Source of the DNA: Echria macrotheca
Taxonomy: Eukaryota; Ascomycota; Sordariomycetes; Sordariales; Schizotheciaceae
Reading direction: 5' to 3'
Assembly: GCA_030411725.1 (NCBI GenBank)
Contig: MU839857.1
Location: forward strand, 62,001 to 126,000
Length of the DNA: 64,000 bases
Shown: positions 22,164 through 33,783 of the stretch, piece by piece
Numbering within the stretch: position 1 is the first letter of the stretch
Layout of the letters: each line of letters opens with the position of its first letter
Program-made: the position numbers and the translations under genes
Notes under the pieces: generated by a model
Told to the model about the DNA's origin: nothing
The model's input: the letters and a program-made list of their open reading frames with translations, nothing else
Databases searched by the model: none

Positions 22164-23563
22164 TTTTGTGCTTGTACGGTTTGTGTTTGTATAGTTTTGC
22201 TGGGTATCGTCTGGGATCAAACAATGGGTTGATTTCCAGGGGGTTGGAGTTGGATTGCTAGTTATCTTTGCGTTGGGATGCGTCGTTCCTGTCTCTCTAC
22301 AGTGTCCGTGAATACATCGTCCAACAGAACATGCTTGTCGGCAAGCAACGGCCAAATGCTTATGCAGCCGGTCAGACAATTGAATTGTCCAACTGATGTA
22401 AAAAGAAGATCATGTCTGTCTGGCCTACGGAGTAACCCGTCCTCAGCGGCGGGGACCGCATCTGAGTGTGGGGCGAGTTTGTCCGCGATCTCCACAGGCC
22501 GGGCGGGCTTCCGGATCCCGATCCGAGCGAGTTCCACTTTAACCCTCCGCGATTCCGGCGGTCATCGAGCCTGTTGGTTAACCTATCCAAAGTCGTCGCG
22601 GATTGGTATCCATGCATACTTAAGAGCGTCCTAAACGCACTAAGCCCTCTCAGAAAGCAAAATGTCAGCAGGGCGCCTACGGATAAATGAACAGACGCGC
22701 GGAGACAGCTCTGCGCCATCAGCTTGGATTTCGATTGGAGTTCGGTCTTGGTGGGGTCCTCCCGCGGTGCCTGGTCCAAGCAGCGAAAAAACGCGCCCAA
22801 GGGAGCGGGGACGAGGAGGCTGGCAAAGAGGAACCAGCACGCGAGAATTTCTTGCATCGGGATGCATTGGCCGACGTAATGTGGCTCGGCGCTTCTGCAA
22901 TCCGAGAATGCACCGGCAGCTGCAAAAACCAGCTGCAAAAACCCGCTTGGTTGAGCAGTAGAAACAGCATCATCGAGAAAGCAAATCGTGAGGGACGTCA
23001 TTAACTAGAAGGCATCCCGCGCACAAAGCGCTAACTGAGGGCCCTGTGCAAAGGCGGTGTGGTGGGCTGGAGCCGCTGAGTGGCCCGGGATCAGCGCTGA
23101 AAGGCCGCAACAGTGCAACGACGCGGGCCAAGAAGAGGAGGCTTCGGCAGAAACGCCAAGGGTGCACGCCAGAACGCGACCTCCACCTCCGCTTAGCGAA
23201 ATCGCGTTTCTGCGACGGTCCCGCAGACACGGCCGCGACCTTGGCCTGCATCTCTTAAAATCCCAAATCCCCACCACCACCACTCTGGCCTCCTGCAACT
23301 CGGCCACCTTGGAGTCTCGTGTGCTATTTTCTCCCAGCGTTTTGTGTGTCTGTCTTCACTATCTTGGCTTTGCATCTGCTTCACCCATCAGACTTACACG
23401 TCCAGACTCCAACCTACCTAATCGGGACACGACTCGCCCGCGGTATCAACCGCATCTGACGCGCCTCGACGTGTTTGCGAGGCTCACCCGGCAGCACCAA
23501 CTTTCCGCGCACAAAAGCCAGCAGCAATTGCTTCGGGACGGTGATGCTCGAGGCGTAACGACA
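22164..23563. other. Intergenic and probable 5' leader, 1.4 kb
   Basis: Upstream of the TOS4-like gene. The last 300 bases are pyrimidine-rich, like a transcribed leader. Four ACGCG cores occur on either strand at 23121, 23174, 23203 and 23459. Overlapping frames of 60-209 codons on both strands (22372-23001 minus is the longest) show no domain. Confidence 0.5.
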
Positions 23564-25179
23564 ATGGATTCCTCTCCAACTGCCGGCAGGTCCCTGGAGC
23601 CCTCGCTGCCCAGCACGGCTGGCGTCAAGCGGCCAGCACCGTCACTGCTTCCTGCTTTCGAGCCTCTTTCTTCTTCTCCCAGTCTCCCGCGACCAGCAAA
23701 ACGCCAGGCCACTTCGAGTGCCTTTCTCAAATATCCTACGCCAGTGCCAACTTCAAGTACCGGTATTCTCTCGTCGAGTCCACCGCGCGTAGGGTCGCGT
23801 CCCGCGTTGCAACGGACCCAATCGATCGTGTCCGAACGCGCCCCGTTGTCCGATGTCCGATCGGTGGCCCTGAAAGCCGATGGAGAGACACTTCTCATGG
23901 GAAGGTCGAGCAACTCGTCACACTACCAGCTGTCGGCAAACAGACTAATCAGTCGCGTCCATGTCAAGGCGCGGTATATCGCGGCCACAGAAGAGCTGGA
24001 GCCCAACAAGATTGAGATTATCTGCAATGGATGGAATGGGATGAAGCTGCACTGCCAGGGGCAGTCGTGGGAGCTGGCCAAGGGAGATTCGTTTGTGTCG
24101 GAGACGGAGGGCGCCGAGATCATGATTGACGTGCAAGACGCGCGGGTGCTCTTGCAGTGGCCCAGACAGGAGAAGGATCGTGACGTGCTGGGACATCTGA
24201 GCGATTCCTCCTGGGATGAGTCGCCCCGTCCTGCTGGGAGAGGCGCGAGTGTATTGTCGCCCCTGTTGCATGGAAGCCCTCTTCGACGAACAGCTCGAAT
24301 CAGCAGCCCAGTGTCCCCCACCCCCGCCAACGTATCAACCTCGAACGCCAGCCTCGATGACCTGCTTCCCGGCGCCGACGACCACGGCGAGGTGCAGATC
24401 TACGAGGATGCGAGCTGTGACGAACAGGAGCTTCCAAAGCTGGCCAAAACGGTGGACGATAGCTTCGCCACCCAGCCTGCCGAAAGCTTTTCCAGCGAAC
24501 TGAGCGAGCCGCTATCGGACGGAGAAAACGACCCCGATGAAGAGAATGATCCAATCGTTCATTCCTTCGGTCCCTTTGGCGCCAATCTATCTGGTCGCTT
24601 CGCCTCCTTTTCCACCTTCTCTCCCAAGATCCCGCAGGTTTCTCGTTATCCCACCACGGCCCTCGAGCCGCTTACCGAGCAGTCGCCCAATGCTAGCCCG
24701 AAAGTTTCTGTCGCGGTCGAGACATCTCCTGTCGAGACCCCTGTCGAGATTCCCCTCAGCCCTGAGCAGAAGTCGGCTGTGACGAACCACGTTATCAACC
24801 AGTTGGCGTATTCGCGTCTGTCCTCGACTCCGCTGTCGACGATCATGAGCAAACTCCCTACCGAGGAGAAGAAGGATCTTAGCAAGGACCAGTTGCGTTC
24901 CATCATCGAGTCCACGCCGTGCATCGGTATTATCAGACGACAGGGCAAGGACGCCGCTGGCAAGCCGCTTGAGAGCGAGTATTATTACATCCCCGAGATG
25001 GATGAAGACGAGGCGAGACGGCTTGCCGTCACGGATGGCCTCCGCAAGCCGAGCCTCCGAGCCTGCAGAAAAGTTCACAAGGTTAGTCCACTCACGCCGA
25101 GTCCGCTCACGCCGAGTTTTTTTCTCAGTGTCGCTGACCCTCGCAGCAATATTTCTGGAAGAGGCCCAAGACGCCTTGA
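23564..25179 (+). CDS. TOS4: FHA-domain transcription regulator, TOS4-like
   Basis: Nuclear FHA-domain protein of 516 residues. Exons: 23564-25081 and 25147-25179; the tiny last exon supplies QYFWKRPKTP. The frame is open far upstream, but I start at MDSSPTAG, the first Met close before recognisable sequence. The FHA core (near residues 95-195) shows LLMGRSSNSSHYQL, LISRVHVKARY and NGWNGMKLHCQG. A long Ser/Pro/acidic middle follows. The C-terminal block (IIESTPCIGIIRR, YYYIPEMDEDEARR, SLRACRKVHK-QYFWKRPK) is the part I link with fungal Tos4/Plm2 proteins, which bind gene promoters and histone deacetylases around the G1/S transition. Orthology is inferred. Confidence 0.82.
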
Positions 25180-25847
25180 GTGATCGTTTGTATCACGATT
25201 TTCTCGTTGCTGTACCTTCTTGTAACGGCTATGTTTTGAGAGAGCGATGTGCGGAGGGGTTTTGTTTTCTGTCTCTGAACGTTCATACCCAAGTTCTTTG
25301 CTGTGCATAAAGTCTCTCTGTCTGGGAGGCAACTTCATGGTGTACGGTTTGCTTTGGCTCGTGGCATAGCGCAAGGCGTCACTTTTGCTGTTTGGGTCAC
25401 CACCATGTTTCGGTGGCCATCTTGTTGGACTTATTTGTTGGAATTCTTGGTTCGATGGACGGGATAAAAGTTGTTTCGCTGGGAGTGAACGAACAAGCGA
25501 GAGAATGGAGGAGACTGCGGTCTTAAGATACTGTAGATGTCTAGTTCTAGGTATGATAACATGAGAATAGAAGGGAGATTCTATTTGCCTTTACAACTCT
25601 AAGCAATCTGTCAAACGTTCCTGATGGTGACGATTGACAAGCGTCGTCAGGACCCCACCCTACTTCGAGACGAAAACCCCCACCACCCCACCATGGCGTC
25701 GTTGATAGGCCCGCCAAGCGCCTTATCGCTTATCGCACCGATGGAAAAACCAGCCTTCCGCAAAATTTGGCTCCCAAAAAAATCGTGGTTTGCTCTTGGG
25801 AACTGCGAGTTGCACACCCCACAGGCATCTTCTGCAGCACCTCCACG
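25180..25847. other. Intergenic, 668 bp
   Basis: Between the TOS4-like and L1-like genes. No structure seen beyond short chance frames. Confidence 0.55.
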
Positions 25848-27072
25848 ATGTCCAAGTCTACGTCCGTCGCGAAGACAGCAGCTGCTTCAGTGTCTCTGGT
25901 CGATGGCGAGCAGGTGCGCACAAATACTCTGTTACAATTGGTCCCGCTAACCAGCACAGACGCTGAAAGCCTCCAAGGCGCTCATCGCGCACATCAAGAA
26001 GGCGGCGGCTACATCGTCTTCCGAGAAAAAGAATCTTCTCGCAGACGAAGAGACTGCCGTGGCCGAGACCCCCATCTGGTTGACGCTGACGACCAAGTCG
26101 CACATCCACGAGTCCCACCGCCTGCAGCCCGGAAAGATCGTCCTGCCGCATGCGCTCAACACAAACGAGGAGTCGACGATATGCCTGATCACGGCGGATC
26201 CGCAGCGATGGTACAAGAACATGGTGGCTTCGGAGGAGTTTCCTGAGGATCTTCGGAAACGGATCACGCGCGTCATCGACATCACCCACCTCAAAGCCAA
26301 GTTCAAGGTCTACGAGGCGCAGCGCAAGCTGTTCAGCGAACATGATGTTTTCCTGGCCGATGACCGCATCATTAACCGGCTCCCCAAGGCTCTAGGCAAG
26401 ACTTTCTTCAAGACGACAGTCAAGCGACCCATCCCGGTTGTGCTCATGGCGCAGCGCGAAAAGATTGATGGCAAGCGGCCGCCCCAGCCCAAGGGCAGGA
26501 AGGAGAAGCGGGATCCGGTCGAGAACGTTAACGCGCGCCCAGTTCCGGAGATTATTGCCGAGATCCGAAAGGCCATCGGCGCGGCGCTCGTCCATCTGAG
26601 CCCGTCTACCAACACGGCTGTCAAGGTGGGATACGCCAGCTGGAAGCCGGAGGACCTGGCCGAGAACATCGAGAAGGTGGTTAGCGACCTGGTGGAGCGC
26701 TTTGTGCCGAAGAAGTGGAACAATGTGCGCAACTTGTACATCAAGGGGCCCGACACGGCAGCGCTTCCGATATACCAGACCGATGAGCTCTGGTTGGACG
26801 AGTCTAAGGTGGTCCCCGATGGCCAGGAGCCGCCCAGCGCCCTTCCGGGCAAGCATAAGCACGCAGAGAAGCCGAATATTGGGAAGAAGAGGAAGTCACT
26901 GGACGCCGAACCGGAGGCGGTGGAGGAAGCCCCCAAGGAGGAACGGCCCAAGAAGAAGGCGAAGAAAGCGCTGCCAGCGGCCAGCGACGACAAGCTGGAC
27001 AAGGAGATTGCCGAGCGGAAATCGAAGCTGAAGAAGCAGAAGGCGGCGGCGAAGAAGGCGGTTGACGTCTGA
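25848..27072 (+). CDS. Ribosomal-L1-domain nucleolar protein (Cic1/Utp30-like)
   Basis: Ribosome-biogenesis factor of 392 residues with a ribosomal protein L1 fold. Exons: 25848-25913 and 25960-27072, separated by a 46-base intron with a GCTAAC branch site. Residues about 23-290 form the L1 domain (TPIWLTLTTKSHIH, RVIDITHLKAKF, HDVFLADDRIINRLPKALGKTFF, RPIPV, TAVKVGYASW, WNNVRNLYIKGP). The C-terminal third is Lys/Glu-rich with repeated KKxKK nuclear/nucleolar signals and a coiled-coil-like end. Yeast Cic1/Nsa3 and Utp30 and human RSL1D1 share this plan; Cic1 binds pre-60S particles. Which of the two it matches cannot be settled by eye. Confidence 0.9.
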
Positions 27073-28593
27073 TATGGCCGGTTAGGATCATTTCGAGCAT
27101 CATTGCTAGGAGTTTGGCGTCCATGGGCGGAAAATGGGAATCGGGCATACCATGTATCAAGGATGGATGTTAGAGATGTGTGATTACAAACAACCGATTT
27201 CTAGAAGACGCTCGGATTGGGAGTCTCGGACTCGAGAGCAACACCCCAAGGCGCTTCCGATTCGGTAACCCACATTTAAACTTCTGACGGTCCCTGGCAT
27301 ACTAGAACGGGATGACGCAGTGTGTGTGTATGTCTTTATTTTTTTTTACCACTGGCCAATTGTCTGGGCAATTGTTTACATCGCGGGCGAGGTTACCCGA
27401 TGCCTCGATTGCGGGTACTGTACCTGCGCACAAGAATCGGACCCCGCATGCTGGTTCTGAGCAAGCAAATGGTCAGCAAGCCGATTGGGTTCATGAACTG
27501 ACGTGATGATGAGCCAAGCACTAGAAGTCACGCGGCCAGAACTGGACACCATCAGCGCTTGTCCCAAACCTCAAACTATTCTAATCCTGACTGTGCAGTG
27601 TCTGACTGTGCGGTACACATCGTCGCACAAGATAGCGACCGTTCAGCAAACGATCTCGAGCTCCCCGATATATGGATTTAACCGGTTGATTGAGTGGCTT
27701 GCGCGAGGAAGGCGTGGAAGGAACGGCACTCGGAGGAAAAGCGTCGGTAGGTGGAAGCTTGTGCGCCGATTCTTTTTGGGGGGAAGGGGGTGGAAGGGGG
27801 GAGGGGGCAAATGTTTCTCCACATTACATCGTCGGCGCCGTCGGCGATTTACCCCAGCTTTTTGGAGTGGTTGCTTGAAAAGGGGCTAGATCAACTGCCG
27901 AGGGGGTGGTGGACGGGGGGATGGTAATGTTCTCCGTGCAGAGAGAGTAAATCATTCGTAAAGTACTATCCCCGTTGAATCGGTGGGATAAGCGAGTTCA
28001 ATGGCATTCTAGAGGATGTTGTGCCATGGGAGGAGGCATGAAGGTGAGAGTTGACCAAGTGGTTCTTTCTTGTCAAGAGTGGTGAGTTGCGAGCTTTTAC
28101 TCTCTCAGAGTTATCGCCTCTACTTTTACCTCCGAGCGCCAACGTCAAGCTGGGTCGGCCGATGCAATGCAGCTAGCTGTCTTCCATGCCGTCAACGCCA
28201 AGCACCCGGCTCCCATACCAATACACTAGCCCGCCGCGTCTTCGAAAAAGGAGGGGTGTGTGTGTTGCCCGCTGGGTGCTGGTTGGCTTCTCTCGGGCCG
28301 CCCTGTTCCCTCCAACGACACAGCCCTTATGGGTTGCATCTCTTGTGGTTCCCATCGGCAGATGATACTCGACCAGGCCATGGCTCGGGCACGCGGGGTT
28401 CCTTTTTGTAGGTCATACACATGGACTAGCGGTAAAATACTCCCAGAGTCCCCCTCCGGACATTTTTTGTGATCCATCCTTGCATCTTATATACACACAT
28501 CCTACACCAACAACTTCAACAGTTGACTATCTTGATTCTCTTGGTCTCCCCACGGTTCAACACCAACGTCCAGATCAGCCCACCTGGCCCACC
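27073..28593. other. Intergenic, 1.5 kb
   Basis: Between the L1-like gene and the second P450. A G-rich purine tract lies at 27770-27810. Short frames only; no gene supported. Confidence 0.55.
28488..28493 (+). promoter_or_regulatory. TATA-like box of the second P450
   Basis: TATATA about 100 bases before the ATG, followed by a C/A/T-rich leader. Position and sequence suit a core promoter; inferred. Confidence 0.3.
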
Positions 28594-30291
28594 ATGGCCG
28601 TCACGCTCAAAACCTCAGACGGCAAGGTCTCGCCGACCCGCGCGCTGCTCACCACGCTCCTGGCCTTCGTAGCAGCCCACTGGGCCATCACCCTGCTATC
28701 CCTGCTCGTCCTCCGCGCGACCTACAAACGCTACGCCTCCCCCCTCCGCAAATACCCCGGCCCCTTCTTCGCGTCATTCACCCGCCTCTGGAAGGTCTGG
28801 TCCACCGCAAGCGGCCGCACCCACCTGGACCACATCGCGCTGCACCGCAAGTACGGCGCCATAGTGCGTATCGCGCCCAACGAGGTCTCCGTGTCTTCCC
28901 CAGAAGCGGCGCGCACGCTCCTCAGCGCGGGCAAGCGCTTCTTCAAGACGTCCTTCTACGGCGTCTTCCCGCCGCCCGAGAACCCGGACATCTTCACCGA
29001 GGTGCGCGAGGACGTGCACGCGACCAAGAAGCGCGTGGCCAACGTGCCGTACAGCATGGCCGCCATGCAGCAGCTGAGCCCGTTTATTGATGATACCATC
29101 GAGCTGCTCGCGACCAAGATCGGGGAGCATGTCTCCTCCTCTAATCAGAAAGTGTTCGATCTGGGCGCGTATCTGCACTATTTCGCGTTTGACGTGCTCG
29201 GCGAGGTGGCCTTCAGTCGGTCGTTTGGGTTTCTGGAGCAGGGCAGGGACGTCGACAGCGCGATCAAGACGATCGACAAGAGCCAGACGTATAATGGGAT
29301 TGTCGGGCAGGTGCCCGAGCTGGATTTTTTGTTGCGGCGGAATCCGCTGTGGCGGTTTGTGCCGTGGCTGAGCACCAAGAATGCGCTCATCACGCGCATG
29401 GCGCTCGAGGAGATGAAGAGGCGGCAGCCGTTTGATAAGGATAGTGCGGGTCTGCTGAAGACGGGGGACGGCCGGCGGGATCTGATGGCGAGTTTGATTC
29501 AGGGGCATCTCAAGGATCCCGAACGGTTCGGGGAGGGGGATGTTTTTGCTGTTGCCCATGGGGCTATGTGAGTCCTTCTTTTTTTTTCTATGGCGCAAAT
29601 GTTCAGTGACTGATTCTCCGGAAAAATAAAAAAGATTCGCCGGCTCCGACTCAACAGCCTCGACCATGCAGTCCTTCTTCTGGCACATCCTCGACTCGCG
29701 GCCCGTCTACGAGTCTATCGTGCGCGAGATCGAGGCGGCCGTGCGCGACGGCGTCATACCCGCGACTGGCAACATCTCGTGGAACGAGGCGCAGAATCTG
29801 TCGTATATCCAGGCCTGTCTGAAAGAGGCCATGCGCGTTCGTCCCGCCGTCGGGCTGAATATCACCCGGCTCGTGCCGCCCGAGGGTGCGGAGCTGGATG
29901 GCGAGAAGTTTCCCGGCGGCGTCGCGATTGCGGCGAACGGGTGGGTGCTGCATCGTGATCGGGATGTGTTTGGGAAGGATGCGGATGACTTTCGGCCGGA
30001 GCGGTGGTTGGAGGATGAGGAGCGGGCGAGGAGGATGGAGCGGTATATGTTTCAGGTGTGCTCTCCCTTATTTTTGGTACTGTGTTGAAAATGCTGACCT
30101 GGGCTTAGTTCGGAGGCGGGAGCCATCTCTGTATTGGACGCAACCTTGCCCTGCTTGAGATCAACAAGGTCGTTCCCCGGCTGCTGAGGGATTATCGGTT
30201 CGAGCTGGCGCATCCGGGACGTCCGCTGAAGGCGAACGCGTCGTTTTTCGTCGTTCAGGAGGGGTTGGAGGTGTATGTCAAGAGAGCCTGA
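28594..30291 (+). CDS. Cytochrome P450 monooxygenase
   Basis: Complete microsomal-type P450 of 525 residues. Exons: 28594-29567, 29635-30055, 30109-30291, all in phase. A membrane helix (AAHWAITLLSLLVLRATY) precedes the hinge KYPGPFFASF. The I-helix is FAGSDST, its first residues split by intron 1; the K-helix is EAMR; PERW follows; the haem loop FGGGSHLCIGRN starts exon 3 with the Cys ligand. It resembles the same broad pisatin-demethylase-like group as the P450 at 5.9 kb but differs in intron positions, so they are not a recent tandem copy. The substrate is unknown. Confidence 0.92.
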
Positions 30292-30888
30292 GCAACTGGA
30301 CCCAGGGGAAGGTAAACGAGTAACAGTTATGTTGTGTGATACGAATTGGGACTGCGTATGTGTCTGTTATGATCTGCAGCGGTCTTGTAGTAGTACACGG
30401 TGGCCTTGATCCTGTCTGGAAGACAATTTTGCTGGGAGATAAACGGGACGCTCTGTGTAGTCCAGAGCAGTGAGTCCATAGCTATGAAACAGCCCTTGAA
30501 AGTTTGTAGGCATTGGACTTTGACAGCGCTAAACGCAGCCACGGTGACTTGTACACTCAAATACGGATTACCGGTAGAGCATACACACGTTCTGATACCT
30601 GGCAGCCAAGCATGTTTCTCTTTTTACCCTCGACAAATTCAATCATGAACTCCCCGGGTAGGTACCTACCTGAGGTATGCACCCACAAACTCCATCGAAT
30701 TACCCTCTTTATAATCTCTCATCCACCTCTATATACATTACCCTCAATCATTCAAGATATAGACATGTCAATTTTATCTCTCCCCTTTTCTTCACCCATT
30801 TCCCTCGCCGCTTTTCACCCCTTTTCACCCCTTTTCACCCCCATCCCCTCCCTCCCTTCGTCACCACCATCACCTTCCCTCCCCCAAT
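30292..30888. other. Convergent intergenic, 597 bp
   Basis: Between the P450 stop and the true 3' end of the LysM-CBM18-LysM gene. Pyrimidine-rich on the plus strand. Contains the 10-bp tandem repeat noted separately. Confidence 0.6.
30811..30840 (+). repeat. Perfect 10-bp tandem repeat, three copies
   Basis: CTTTTCACCC occurs three times head to tail, just downstream of the LysM gene stop codon, probably within its 3' UTR. Confidence 0.9.
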
Positions 30889-32791
30889 TCACTGCCCCGT
30901 ACAAACATAATACCCAATCCTCAAATTATCGCAATCAATCTGTCAAGTCAAAAAGCCCGCTTAGCAAATTGACTCTCCCTCAAAAATCAGGCTCAAGCGT
31001 GAAGAGCAGCGGAGCCCAACAGGCCCCAGCACCCTTCGCTGTGAAGTCTCAAAAAGAAGAAGAAAAACTCACCGACGGGTTCAACTTGTAGCTATATTTT
31101 TTTGTTGTCTTCGTCAGCCCTCCATTTCTTCTCTTTTTCAGCATATTTATAAAAGAAATATCCGTGCATCAACTTTGAAAAAAAAAAATCAAAAAGTTGG
31201 AAACGGGTGTGTGGTGGTGTAAGGGAAAAAGGGTGGGGGGAGGAATTTACAAATCACGAAGGGAGACGTTGTTGCGGGTTGCGAGGTCGCGACAGGTGTC
31301 GCCGGTGGTGATTTTATCATAGGATTTGCCTGGGAAGGACGGAGAAAAGAAAAGGGTGGGGGTTAGTGCATGCGTGGTTTTTTTGGATAGAATGGATGTT
31401 AGGGGGTGGTTTTTGTTGTTGACTTATCGTGATGGTGATAGGGGCTGGAAAGCCGCGTGTTTTTCGGTTGGATGGTGCGGTGAGGAGGTAGGTAAGGTAA
31501 AGATGGCTGGGACGGGATATTGCAGGAGGTATCGAGGAGTTAGGTAGGTAGGTAGGTAGATATATAAACCGGGTTCAGGCTTTCGGATCGAGACACGGAA
31601 AAGTAACTAGGTGCAACTCTGTGAGACCCAAAACTTACAGTTGCTCGGCGCCCCTGGAAGCACAGGCGACGGCCGGGCAGGTCCGGGTTGAATCTGCGTG
31701 ATGGTCGTAAAAATCCCTCCGCCTCCGGGCGTGGTCCGCGGGCCGCCCCCGATAATAAACGTAGCCGTCGGACTCCCGATGATGAACGTCGGCTGCGGCT
31801 GCGAGTCGCAGTCCCCGTAGTTAGTCGCAGTGACCACTCTCGTAGACGTAACCACTGAGGTCGACGTAGCCACCGCCGTTGAGGTCACCGCCTTGATCGA
31901 TGTCGACGTCAAGATCGTCGTCAACGTGTCGACCTCGACCGAGGTCACCTGCACCGTCCGGGTCACAATGGTCAGGGAGGTCCGCCACGATGTGCTGGTC
32001 GACGTCACGACGGCCACGCTCGTCGCCGTCGTGGAGGACGTCACATTCGAGATGATGGTGCTGGTCTGGAAGAGCGTGCTCGTGACGATGACTGTCGCCC
32101 TGATGGTCTGCGTGGCTGTCGCGGTGGCCGTGGTCGACTGGATCACGGTGCTGGTCGTGTTGGCGTACGATAAGCTCGTCGACGTCAGTAGTACGGTGGA
32201 TGTCGTAGTCCCGGTGGTCTCGGCAACCGTGTTAGTCACGAAAATGGTGGCCGTGATGGTGGTCGTCGTCGTGGCCACACCGCCCGGTGCCGGCGTGATG
32301 GTCGTCGGGGACGCAGGCGGCGCCGAAGAGCCACCGCCGTTGTCGCACTGTCCGAGGCCGGCCTGGCACCCGTCACCGCAGTAGTCGGCCGTGTTGCCGC
32401 AGAAGCCGTGGGCCGAGCAGCACGTGCCGAACCGCGAACCGGCACAGGTGACACTTCCTCCGCAGGTGCCGTCGGTGCTGACTTTCAAAGGACCGCCCGA
32501 GGGGACCGAAGTTGGCGCTACCGAGCTCCGTGTTGGCGCCGCCGGTGCCGACGGAGCAGAATCGGCCGTACCCTCGGCACAGTAGGTGGCGCCGCTGATC
32601 AAAGTCTCGCAGGACGTCACGTACGGGTTGGCCCGGAGAAACTGGGTCACGGTGATGCCGGCGAGATCGGCCAGCGAGGCGCACGTGTCTCCCGTCCTCG
32701 CCGTGATGGTGCGTGTGCAGACGCCCTCGGCCTGGGAGGCGAAGCCGATGGCGAGGACCAAAAGGCCCCTGGCCAGGGTGGAGGATACCAT
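30889..32791 (-). CDS. Secreted LysM-CBM18-LysM chitin-binding protein
   Basis: Secreted, probably chitin-binding, 433 residues. Exon 1 (32791-31639) gives a signal peptide (LARGLLVLAIGFASQAEG), a LysM (ITARTGDTCASLADLAG, FLRANPYVTSC), a Cys-rich CBM18 (TCGGSVTCAGSRFGTCC, HGFCGNTADYC) and a long Thr/Val/Ser linker. Read unspliced, the frame ends at SNC plus noise. GTAAGT at 31638 is a good donor, and a second LysM can be assembled in phase from 31329-31251 (KSYDKITTGDTCRDLA), a 19-base exon 31091-31073 (YKLNPS) and 30939-30889 (IDCDNLRIGYYVCTGQ, stop). The introns are 309, 159 and 133 bases, long for this genome. Start is the Met that begins the signal peptide. Likely role is chitin binding at the wall or outside it. 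Confidence 0.85.
31541..31559 (+). repeat. TAGG microsatellite in a LysM-gene intron
   Basis: About 4.5 units of TAGG inside the 309-base first intron of the minus-strand LysM gene. Confidence 0.9.
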
Positions 32792-33783
32792 GGTAACGGA
32801 GTCGGGAGCTAGAACACGCCGATACCAAGAACGTCCGAGAGCTCGTGGGCTCGTGGATACCAAAAAATCAGATCGCCAGGCTAATCTACTGGGAAACAGA
32901 AGGGGTCTTCGAGGGAGATTCGGCCCTTTATGGGTCGGTAACAGGTCGGGAGGAGCGGCGCCGGATAGCAGTGAGCCCTGCGACTTACGCCATCAGGGCC
33001 TCGTAAGCCCGGTTCTGGTTTCCGGGATGTGGCGCCGTGGACGGGAGTAGTCTGCAGGACGAGTGGGCCGTGATGTTCATCAAAGCGTGGTCTCGATGGC
33101 GCCTCGCGGGTGGCGCGCTTGCTACGCTCTCGAGCAGCTGTATAAGACCACCAGCACGCCTGGTTGCATCAAAACAACATCGCTTTCCCTCCCGTCACAT
33201 CGTTTTGCTCGCCAACGGCCGCTGTCACAGATCTGCGATCAGAATGATGGAGGGAAACATGGATAAAATTAGCAGACGATATTGGCTGTGGCTGCCATGG
33301 ACCAAATTGCGCGGAGCTGGCTGCCGGCACCAGACGCATGAGGAAATTTGGGTAAAGTGGCTCCGCGGCGGTAATATGGGAAGGCAAGCCCGTGTCGCTT
33401 AACATCGTTCTTCGTCGTGACAGTTGTTCTCCCGCAGGCTAATTCCATATCCTCTCAATCAAAACCTGCCCTCCACAATCGTATATCTAGCTGCATCTCG
33501 TCTGCATCTAGACCAGAAACTCTGATAAATCTCCGAGTGAAACGTCGCAGTCCATGTCGGATGACAGTTTGGAATTTTCCGTCCAGTGGGTTCTTGTTTC
33601 TTTCGAGAGCCAATCACGTAGACCCATGATTTGACTTGCGTTGTGATCCTTCGAACAAGGATCGACTACCGAGTTAAAAAAGTTTTATATTCCTCGCAGA
33701 TGGTTTTCAGCTGTCGAACAAAGTCCAATTGAGATATCCTGCCCCGAAGTTCCCAAACCAGACCGCTTCGTCAGCTCATCGCA
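32792..33783. other. Intergenic, 992 bp
   Basis: Upstream of the LysM-CBM18-LysM gene and downstream of the small Cys-rich gene. Plus-strand frames of 121 and 70 codons (33037, 33417) show no domain and are not supported. Confidence 0.5.

Noticed and set aside
22372..23001. 209-codon minus frame upstream of the TOS4-like gene
   Set aside because: No recognisable domain; competes with plus-strand frames; more likely promoter/leader.
30513..31091. 192-codon plus frame after the second P450
   Set aside because: Low-complexity Pro/Ser product; it is the complement of the LysM gene's last exons and introns.
33037..33402. 121-codon plus frame
   Set aside because: No domain, no promoter-like leader, and no exon partner.
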